This document shows, in pieces, positions 1-5,266 of a stretch of DNA of 8,033 bases. The notes under the pieces are model-generated. The model had not been told where the DNA came from and made no database searches. It saw only the letters and a list, made by a program, of their open reading frames with translations. Numbering within the stretch: position 1 is the stretch's first letter; each line of letters begins with the position of its first letter. The DNA is from Cardiobacterium sp963553325. GTDB lineage: Bacteria > Pseudomonadota > Gammaproteobacteria > Cardiobacteriales > Cardiobacteriaceae. Where the stretch lies: positions 1 to 8,033 of the forward strand of contig CAUVOF010000094.1 of assembly GCA_963553325.1 (NCBI GenBank), in the 5' to 3' direction. The position numbers and the translations under genes are program-made.

Positions 1-41
1 GCCGTTTTTCGTTTTTTCAAGTACTTAGGTGAATTGTAAAC

Positions 42-55
42 AGCCCCTAGGGGCT
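42..55. repeat. 14-bp perfect palindrome
   Basis: AGCCCCTAGGGGCT reads identically on both strands. It sits inside the first copy of the direct repeat. It could be a protein-binding dyad or simply part of a mobile repeat. Nothing nearby (no promoter, no gene start) points to an operator. Confidence 0.6.
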
Positions 56-62
56 ATTGAAT

Positions 63-147
63 ACCCCCGCCCCTGCGCAGCGGGGGAGGGACGGGACTCC
101 CCTTGAAAAAGGCGAACGCCTTTTTCAAGGGAACCCGGGGTGGGGGT
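63..147. repeat. Large nested inverted repeat, about 85 bp
   Basis: The core is a perfect 15-bp inverted repeat: CCCTTGAAAAAGGCG (100-114) and its complement at 117-131, separated by AA. Outside it, CGGG (92-95) can pair with CCCG (134-137). Outermost, 63-73 (ACCCCCGCCCC) pairs with 137-147 (GGGGTGGGGGT) with one G-T mismatch; the two outer pairings overlap by one base and are alternatives there. A smaller 7-bp dyad (64-70 with 80-86) competes with the outer arm. This is typical of a small non-coding repetitive element. It lacks a run of T after the stem, so it is not an obvious terminator. Confidence 0.65.
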
Positions 148-195
148 GTAAAAAAATCGCACAGCGACGGCATTCACAATGAATTGTCAACACGC

Positions 196-235
196 CCTAC
201 GGGACGTAGCCGTAGGTCGGGCATTTATGCCCGAC
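196..235. repeat. Two adjacent small hairpin dyads
   Basis: CCTACGG (196-202) is complementary to CCGTAGG (210-216), with a 7-base loop. Immediately after comes GTCGGGCAT (216-224) with ATGCCCGAC (227-235), a 9-bp stem with a 2-base gap. Base 216 is shared by both. Intergenic hairpins of this GTCGGGCAT type are common repetitive sequences in several proteobacteria. They lie 39-78 bp past the ankyrin gene stop and could form in its transcript, but no T-tract follows on either strand. Confidence 0.6.
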
Positions 236-273
236 AAATTCCATTCGCTATATCCCGCCATTTGAACGGCTTC

Positions 274-1659
274 TCAGCGACGGCCGATGCCGTTCGCGTC
301 AAGGCGGATGTGTTCCGGCGCGGTTTTGAACAGCGCCTTGAGGCCGTGGCTGCCTGCCGTTTGCAGGTGGCCACGGCTTTCGACGTTATGGCAGTAGGCG
401 GTGGCAAGGATGAGCTGCATGCCCAGCATGATGTGGCGCAGGTAGTCGTCCTTGTCCACTTTTATGTTGCCCGTCTGCTGCCGGTATTGGGCGAGGAGGC
501 TGTGGTAGGTTCTGTCCAGGGTGTCATCGTCGCCGTTTGAGCCGCGCCAGGCGTTGTAGCTGCCGAGGGTGTAGGTGGCAAGCGCCCCGGCGAGGGTTTG
601 CACGTTTTCGCCGTCGTCGCGGTAGAACAGGTAATGTTCGCGATAGTTTTGTTGTTGCTGCGCGCGGTCTTCTGCCGGGTAGGCGGCGGCGAGCTGTTGC
701 GCCACGCGGTCAATGTCGGCGTCGCTGACGGCAACCGACGCGGCGTCGTCCGCCGGGCGGGCGGCGTTGTCTTTGCCGCTGTTTTGCAGCAGCGCCGCAC
801 TTGCGCGGTAATGCGGCGAGACGGCGGTGAGCAGCGCCGTCGGCGGGACGGTGCAGAGGCTGTTGTCCGCCGGTGGCGCGTCGGGCGCGATGCGGCTGGT
901 GTCAATGGGGATGTTGTGCGCGTCGAGCCAGGCGCGCACTTCTTTGGCGTGCGGCGGGTTGTCGGAGGCGAGGAAGTAGCTGTACTGGAAGGTGTAGCCG
1001 ACGTGGTCGCGCAGGGTGGGATCGACGCCCAGTTTGAGCAGGCGCGGCACGGCATCGTAATCGCTGATACCGGCGGCCTTGTGCAGCAGGGTCTCGCCGT
1101 CGTCGGCGCGGGCGTGGATGTCCGCCCCCGCCTTGAGCAGCAGCTCGAAGTTGTCGCGCGTCTCCGCGCCAAGCGCGGCAAAGAGCGGCGTCTCGCCCAG
1201 TGTGTTGGGGATTTCGAGGTTCACGCCGCGTTTTATCAGGGCATCCAGCCAGTAGCGGTCGGTGAGGATGGCGGCAAGGTGCAGGTCGGTGTCGCGCATG
1301 TCGCCCAGCCAGGTGGGGTCGGCACCAAGGTCTAGCAGGGCGTTGAAGGCTTTGCGGTCGCCGCTCATCATGGCGACGCCAAGCGGTGTCATTTCCTGGG
1401 TGTTGTGGCTTTGCAATATATCCGGGCGTTGGGCGAGGATTTGTCGCGCGCGGGCAAGGTCGCCGTCGTGCGCCGCCTGGTAAACGGCTGCGGCTTCGGC
1501 ATTGGCAAAGCGTTCGTTATTGCTGGCCGTGGCGGGATTGCGCGCGAAGATTTCCTGCATTTCGGCAGGCATGGCAAGCGGCGTGCCTACGGCTTCGTTA
1601 TCGGCGTGGGCGATGGCGGCGAAGGCGGCGGCGAGTGCGGTCAGGACAAGGCGTTTCAT
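274..1659 (-). CDS. Exported ankyrin-repeat protein, C-terminal domain unknown
   Basis: 461 residues. I chose the ATG at 1659 because it follows a good ribosome site (AAAGGA, seven bases upstream) and starts a classic signal peptide: MKR, a hydrophobic stretch to about residue 17, then AHA before Asp20. A longer in-frame start at 1794 would add 45 basic residues and bury that signal. Ankyrin-like repeats span roughly 57-86, 89-116, 122-149, 155-182 and 188-215, shown by TPLGVAMMSG, LLDLGADP, GETPLFAAL, LLLKAGADIHAR and GETLLHKAAG, with a possible degenerate sixth to about 250. Residues about 255-461 are not a family I recognise. They include a Gln/Ala-rich stretch and the only two cysteines, C269 and C423, which could form a disulfide in the periplasm. 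Ankyrin repeats usually bind proteins. The partner here is unknown. The gene is divergent from the symporter. Confidence 0.85.
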   Translation of the reverse strand: MKRLVLTALAAAFAAIAHADNEAVGTPLAMPAEMQEIFARNPATASNNERFANAEAAAVYQAAHDGDLARARQILAQRPDILQSHNTQEMTPLGVAMMSGDRKAFNALLDLGADPTWLGDMRDTDLHLAAILTDRYWLDALIKRGVNLEIPNTLGETPLFAALGAETRDNFELLLKAGADIHARADDGETLLHKAAGISDYDAVPRLLKLGVDPTLRDHVGYTFQYSYFLASDNPPHAKEVRAWLDAHNIPIDTSRIAPDAPPADNSLCTVPPTALLTAVSPHYRASAALLQNSGKDNAARPADDAASVAVSDADIDRVAQQLAAAYPAEDRAQQQQNYREHYLFYRDDGENVQTLAGALATYTLGSYNAWRGSNGDDDTLDRTYHSLLAQYRQQTGNIKVDKDDYLRHIMLGMQLILATAYCHNVESRGHLQTAGSHGLKALFKTAPEHIRLDANGIGRR

Positions 1660-1805
1660 CGTTTTTTTCCTTTGCTTTGTGGGACTTGCCGCATGGTAGC
1701 GTTTTTTTTCTGGACGCTTGCTTGCGGTTCGTTCAGTTTTTTGTTGGCTTATGTTTAGGTGGCGTAGTACATTGACCTTCCCGTTAGTAAGCACAGGAGA
1801 TTGTT
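1660..1805. other. Divergent intergenic region, ankyrin gene / symporter gene
   Basis: These 146 bases must carry promoters for both flanking genes. I found ribosome sites for both: AAAGGA before 1659 on the minus strand, and AGGAGA at 1795-1800 on the plus strand, five bases from the symporter ATG. I did not find a convincing -35/-10 pair in either direction. T-rich runs lie at 1701-1708 and 1737-1742. No inverted repeat that looks like an operator stood out. Confidence 0.5.
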
Positions 1806-3377
1806 ATGCATAGTGAGAAAAACACGGTCGAGGCTGTCGTCCTCTGGCTCAATGATGTGATTTGGAACCCGTCGTTCATTTGGCTGTGCCTGGGCGTCGG
1901 GTTGTTTTTTTCGTTGATGACGCGCTTTGCCCAGGTGCGCCACTTCGCCGAGATGTGTCGTCTGCTGTTTAAGACGGACAATAGCTCGGAGCATGGCATT
2001 TCTTCCTTCCAGGCGCTGTCGGTGTCGCTCTCTGGCCGTGTCGGTATCGGCAATATTGCCGGGGTTGCCGCCGCCATCGGTTTTGGCGGCCCGGGCGCGG
2101 TGTTTTGGATGTGGGTGGTCGCCTTCCTCGGCGCGAGTACCGCTTATGTCGAGTCCACCCTCGGCCAGATTTATAAGGTGCGCGACGCAAAGACGGGCGA
2201 GTATCTCGGCGGCCCGGCCTATTATTTTGAGCGCTGCCTCGGCTGGCGCTGGTACGGCATTCTCTTTGCCATCGCCGCCATTTTGTCTTGCGGCCTCTTT
2301 TTGCTCGGCCCGCAGGCGAATGGCGTTGCCAACGCGATGGCGGAGGTCTTCGGCGAGGGCAAGATGGTCGAGAGCGGGCTGGTCGGCAGTGTCGGCACGC
2401 ACCGCCTGATTACCACCGCCGGCGTTTTGGTGCTGCTCGGTTTCATTATTTTCGGTGGTATCAAGCGCATCGCCAATTTCGCGCAAATCGTCGTGCCGTT
2501 CATGGCGCTTGCCTACATCATCCTGGCGATGATCATCGTCTTCATCAATATCAACCGCGTGCCGGAGCTGTTTGCGCTCATTGTCGGCGATGCCTTCAGC
2601 CCGACCGCCGGCCTGGGTGCGGCGATTGGTATGGGCGTCAAGCGCGGTATTTATTCGAATGAGGCCGGACAAGGCACGGGCGCGCACGCCGCCGCTGCCG
2701 CCGAGGTCGAGCATCCGGTGCAGCAGGGACTGGTGCAGGCGTTTTCGGTGTATATCGACACGCTCTTTGTTTGTACCGCGACCGCGCTGATTATTTTGAT
2801 GACGCAGCAGTACAACATCGTCGCCGACCAGCACTTCGCCGGCGAGGCGACGCAGTATTTGGTCACCAACCTCAAGGACGCGAACGGCGCGGTGATTAAC
2901 GTTGACCCCGGCACCACCGCTTACACCCAGTACGCGATGCAGTCGGTCTTCGGCAAGAGCGGCCCGGTGCTGGTCGCCATCGCCACCTTCTTCTTCGCCT
3001 TCACCACCATCCTCGCCTACTACTACATCGCCGAGATAAACATCCTCTATCTGGCGCGCAAGTTCGGCTGGAAACGCGATGTCACGCTGATTGTGAAATT
3101 GAGTGCGATGTTCGCCGTCGCCTACGGTTCTATCAGCAGCGCTGGCTATATTTGGAAAATCGGCGACATCGGCGTCGGCCTCACCGCCTGGCTCAATATC
3201 ATCGGCCTCATCATTATTTTCTTTGTGACCGGCCGCCCGACCATCCGCGCCCTGCGCGATTACGAGCGCCAGCAAAAGGAAAACGCCGCGGTTTATACCT
3301 TCGACCCGGAAAAGCTCGGCATCAAAAACGCGACCTTCTGGGAGGAGCGGATTAAGGCGAGCAAGAACCATGACTGA
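1806..3377 (+). CDS. alsT: AGCS-family sodium:alanine/glycine-type symporter (AlsT-like)
   Basis: 523 residues, an integral inner-membrane protein that by family imports alanine, glycine or glutamine with Na+. The exact substrate cannot be read from sequence. The ATG follows AGGAGA at a 5-base spacing. Family signatures are clear: the segment around residues 77-103 with GIGNIAGVAAAI then GGPGAVFWMW, and residues 284-288 SNEAG followed by QGTGAHAAAAA. Next comes HPVQQGLVQAF and a TM segment with the family's D-T-L-F-V-C-T-A-T-A-L pattern. About ten to eleven hydrophobic segments are visible, and the C-terminal tail (about 480-523) is charged and cytosolic-looking. Length is slightly above the usual 450-500 because of this tail and an insert near 350-380. 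It appears monocistronic, ending at a shared hairpin terminator. Several AGCS members exist per genome, so the gene symbol is by family only. Confidence 0.93.
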   Translation: MHSEKNTVEAVVLWLNDVIWNPSFIWLCLGVGLFFSLMTRFAQVRHFAEMCRLLFKTDNSSEHGISSFQALSVSLSGRVGIGNIAGVAAAIGFGGPGAVFWMWVVAFLGASTAYVESTLGQIYKVRDAKTGEYLGGPAYYFERCLGWRWYGILFAIAAILSCGLFLLGPQANGVANAMAEVFGEGKMVESGLVGSVGTHRLITTAGVLVLLGFIIFGGIKRIANFAQIVVPFMALAYIILAMIIVFININRVPELFALIVGDAFSPTAGLGAAIGMGVKRGIYSNEAGQGTGAHAAAAAEVEHPVQQGLVQAFSVYIDTLFVCTATALIILMTQQYNIVADQHFAGEATQYLVTNLKDANGAVINVDPGTTAYTQYAMQSVFGKSGPVLVAIATFFFAFTTILAYYYIAEINILYLARKFGWKRDVTLIVKLSAMFAVAYGSISSAGYIWKIGDIGVGLTAWLNIIGLIIIFFVTGRPTIRALRDYERQQKENAAVYTFDPEKLGIKNATFWEERIKASKNHD

Positions 3378-3543
3378 AGAACAGCAATGGACCAAGCGCC
3401 TGCAACAGGCGCTTGCCACGAATCCCGCTACCGCGTATGTAAACCGACTACTGCGAACTACCGCCGTTCTGCCCCTTCCCCCGTGGGGGAAGGCGGGGAT
3501 GGGGGCAGCAAGCACGCCACGCAGCGACAAAAACAATTTATAG
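3370..3543 (+). CDS. Possible small ORF overlapping the symporter stop (doubtful)
   Basis: An ATG at 3370 overlaps the last codons of the symporter and opens a 57-residue frame ending in TAG at 3541-3543. It begins MTEEQQWTKRLQQALATNPA, which looks like a plausible amphipathic N terminus. From about residue 33 it reads through a G/C-rich repeat (PLPPWGKAGMG), so the C-terminal half is probably not native coding sequence. The ribosome site is weak. It may be the remaining start of a downstream gene cut by repeat insertion, or chance. A 10-bp hairpin (3393-3415) inside it also argues for a non-coding role. I recognise no homologue. Confidence 0.2.
   Translation: MTEEQQWTKRLQQALATNPATAYVNRLLRTTAVLPLPPWGKAGMGAASTPRSDKNNL
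3393..3415. repeat. 10-bp stem, 3-base loop hairpin after the symporter gene
   Basis: CAAGCGCCTG (3393-3402) is perfectly complementary to CAGGCGCTTG (3406-3415), with CAA between them. It starts 16 bases after the symporter stop, a usual place for a 3' transcript-stabilising or terminating structure. No T run follows, so it is not a standard rho-independent terminator. Confidence 0.6.
3469..3508. repeat. G/C-rich intergenic dyad
   Basis: CCTTCCCCC (3474-3482) pairs with GGGGGAAGG (3485-3493). Alternatively CTGCCCC (3469-3475) pairs with GGGGCAG (3502-3508). The sequence is a C-rich block followed by GGGG-A-T-GGGGG, the same general build as the dyad at 63-147, and it is followed by a related GCAGCGAC word at 3521-3528. 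I read it as another member of a short non-coding repeat family in this genome. Confidence 0.5.
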
Positions 3544-3552
3544 TGATACACC
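3539..3552 (+). repeat. Solo terminus of the Correia-like element
   Basis: TATAGTGATACACC matches the treB-side terminus of the complete element at 7217-7230 (TATAGCGATACACC) at 13 of 14 positions. The match reaches three bases further left (ATT) in both places. No matching second terminus or internal core follows, because the sequence passes directly into the hairpin at 3560. It is either a decayed remnant or a chance match. The length and near-identity favour a remnant. Confidence 0.45.
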
Positions 3553-3559
3553 ACCCACA

Positions 3560-3585
3560 AAAAACGCCGGTTTAACGGCGTTTTT
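3560..3585. terminator. Bidirectional rho-independent terminator, symporter gene / treBC
   Basis: AAAAACGCCG (3560-3569) and CGGCGTTTTT (3576-3585) form a perfect 10-bp dyad around the loop GTTTAA. The G/C part is five pairs. A T run follows on the plus strand, and on the minus strand the A run at 3559-3564 gives a T run. It lies 16 bases past the treC stop and 182 bases past the symporter stop. It therefore suits two convergent transcripts, and fits the treBC operon best. Confidence 0.85.
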
Positions 3586-3601
3586 CTTTACAGCAACTAC
3601 T

Positions 3602-5254
3602 TCATTTCTCGCGCAGATAAATCAGCGCCTCATACGGTCGTAGCAGCACGTCTTCCGCCAGTGCGGCGGGTGAATCGGCGTAGTTGCCGAGCAACAGGCG
3701 GTATCCCGCCGTGTCCGCCAGCGGTGCTTGCGCCACTTCGCCGTAGAAATTCGCCAACACGATGAGCGTTGCCGCGTCATTCTCGCGGCGGTAGGCGAAT
3801 ATTTGCGGATGCTCGGCAAGAAGCAAGGTGTAATCGCCGTCCTGGACGACGCGCTGTGTTTTGCGCAGGCGAATCAGCGCCTGGTAATGGGCGTAGATGC
3901 CGTGCGGGTCGCGCGTCTCTGCTTCGGCGTTGATTTCTACGTGGTTCGGATTGACTTTCAACCACGGCGTGCCGCTGCTGAACCCCGCCTGCGCGCCGGC
4001 CGTCCACTGCATCGGCGTGCGCGCGTTGTCGCGGCTGCGCGCGCGCAGCAGTTCGTGGATTGCCGCCACGTCCCGCCCCGCCGCTTTTTCCAGCGCGTAG
4101 AGGTTGGTGCTTTCCACATCGCGGTAGTCGGCGATGTCATCGAAATAGGCGTTGGTCATGCCGATTTCTTCGCCCTGATAGACGTAAGGCGTGCCGCGCA
4201 GCATGTGCAAGGCGCTCGCCAGCATGGTGGCGGACTCAACGCGGTAGCGGCGGTCATCGCCGAAGCGGCTCAAGGCGCGCGGCTGGTCGTGGTTGTTCCA
4301 GAAGAGCGCGTTCCAGGCGTCGCCTGCCGCCATGCCCGTTTGCCAGTCGCTCAACAGCGTTTTCAGCGCGACAAAATCAAAGGGTTGCAGCGCCCATTTT
4401 TGCTGGTCTTTGTAGTCCACCTTGAGGTGGTGGAAGGTGAAGACGCTCGACAGTTCGCCGCTCGCCGCCCCGGCGTAAAGCACGCATTCGGCGAGTTTGG
4501 TCGAGCTCATCTCGCCGACGGTAAAACTCTGCGCGTCGCGGCCGAAGCTGGCGCGGTTTAACTCGCGCAGGTATTCATGCACGTGCGGGCCGTCGGTGTA
4601 GAACTGGCGGCCGTCGGCGTGGTTGGGGTCGTCGGCAAATTCGCGCTTGCTGATGAGGTTGATGACGTCGAAGCGGAAGCCATGCACGCCTTTTGCCTGC
4701 CAGAAGCGGACGATGTCGGCGACTTCCGCGCGCACCGCCGGGTTCGTCCAGTCGAGGTCTGCCTGGGTAACGTCAAAAAGGTGCAGGTAATACTGCCCGA
4801 TTTGCGGCGCGTATTCCCAGGCGCTGCCGCCGAATTTGGACTGCCAGTTGGTCGGCGCGCTGCCGTCGGGCTTGCCGGGGCGGAACAAATAATAGGCGCG
4901 GTATTTGGCGTCGCCGGCGAGCGCTTTTTGGAACCACTCGTGCGCGGTCGAGGTGTGGTTGAAGACCATGTCGAGCATGATGTCGATGCCGCGCGCTTTC
5001 GCCTCGCGGCAGAGTCGCTCAAAATCCGCCATCGTGCCGTAAACCGGGTCAATGGCGCGGTAATCGGCGACGTCGTAGCCGTTGTCGCGCTGCGGCGAGG
5101 GGTAAACCGGGTTGAGCCAGATATAGTCCACGCCGAGCGCTTGCAGGTAATCGAGCTTGCTGATGATGCCCGGCAGGTCGCCGATGCCGTCGCCGTTGCT
5201 GTCGCAGAAGGATTTGGGGTAAATCTGGTAAACGACTTTGTCTTTGAAATTCAT
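3602..5254 (-). CDS. treC: Trehalose-6-phosphate hydrolase, GH13
   Basis: 550 residues, close to E. coli TreC (551). It is cytosolic and cleaves trehalose 6-phosphate into glucose and glucose 6-phosphate. The start at 5254 (MNFKDK) is preferred because GAGG lies six bases upstream. An in-frame GTG at 5264-5266 would add four residues but overlaps the treB stop and lacks its own site. GH13 landmarks: VVYQIYPKSF near the N terminus, the calcium-type loop DSNGDGIGDL (18-27), D61 in NGYDV, H100 in MVFNH, nucleophile D196 in GFRFD, acid/base E248 in VGEMSS and D323 in NNHDQPR. The stretches NPAVRAEV, RQFYTDGP, FHHLKVDY and YQGEEIGMTN match TreC rather than generic oligo-1,6-glucosidase as I recall them. 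The upstream treB gene supports this. A small C-terminal beta domain ends about residue 550. All catalytic residues are present. Confidence 0.95.
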   Translation of the reverse strand: MNFKDKVVYQIYPKSFCDSNGDGIGDLPGIISKLDYLQALGVDYIWLNPVYPSPQRDNGYDVADYRAIDPVYGTMADFERLCREAKARGIDIMLDMVFNHTSTAHEWFQKALAGDAKYRAYYLFRPGKPDGSAPTNWQSKFGGSAWEYAPQIGQYYLHLFDVTQADLDWTNPAVRAEVADIVRFWQAKGVHGFRFDVINLISKREFADDPNHADGRQFYTDGPHVHEYLRELNRASFGRDAQSFTVGEMSSTKLAECVLYAGAASGELSSVFTFHHLKVDYKDQQKWALQPFDFVALKTLLSDWQTGMAAGDAWNALFWNNHDQPRALSRFGDDRRYRVESATMLASALHMLRGTPYVYQGEEIGMTNAYFDDIADYRDVESTNLYALEKAAGRDVAAIHELLRARSRDNARTPMQWTAGAQAGFSSGTPWLKVNPNHVEINAEAETRDPHGIYAHYQALIRLRKTQRVVQDGDYTLLLAEHPQIFAYRRENDAATLIVLANFYGEVAQAPLADTAGYRLLLGNYADSPAALAEDVLLRPYEALIYLREK

Positions 5255-5266
5255 GGCATGCCTCAC
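5252..5266 (-). promoter_or_regulatory. treB-treC junction with coupling ribosome site
   Basis: The treB stop TGA occupies 5263-5265 and the treC ATG is 5252-5254, leaving eight bases between. The treC Shine-Dalgarno GAGG overlaps the treB stop codon, so ribosomes ending treB are placed to start treC. This indicates a single transcript and linked production of permease and hydrolase. Confidence 0.75.

Larger units (their letters stand above)
30..203 (+). repeat. Pair of degenerate direct repeats (30-53 and 180-203)
   Basis: Both copies start TGAATTGT, then A or C, then AACA, followed by a C-rich block GCCC(C)TA and GGG. The first 13 bases differ at one position. The later part is related but carries small insertions or deletions. 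The copies bracket the large dyad at 63-147, so the cluster may have arisen by duplication or by repeated insertion of a small repetitive sequence. The repeat family is not one I can name. Confidence 0.5.
1..273. other. Gene-free, palindrome-rich intergenic region
   Basis: I see no supported gene here. Reading frames that cross it are antisense to the ankyrin gene or run through repeats. The stretch holds a 14-bp perfect palindrome, a large nested dyad, two small adjacent dyads and two copies of a degenerate direct repeat, each listed separately. The first bases (GCCGTTTTT) could be the right half of a rho-independent terminator whose left half lies outside the window. No clear T-tract hairpin was found just downstream of the ankyrin gene stop on the minus strand, so its terminator is uncertain. 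Confidence 0.7.

Noticed and set aside
598..1335. 245-codon plus-strand frame across the ankyrin gene
   Set aside because: It is antisense to the ankyrin repeats, has no ribosome site, and its composition (V, G, R, A) is that of a mirror frame.
1660..1794. Longer N terminus for the ankyrin protein, starting at 1794
   Set aside because: It would place 45 basic residues before an otherwise ideal signal peptide and ignore the AAAGGA site just upstream of 1659.
1755..3560. 601-codon open frame antisense to the symporter gene
   Set aside because: It mirrors a clear AGCS gene. Its product is low-complexity and rich in D, E, G, R and H, as expected for the complement of a hydrophobic protein with G/C-ending codons. 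It has no family signature and would run through intergenic repeats and the terminator.
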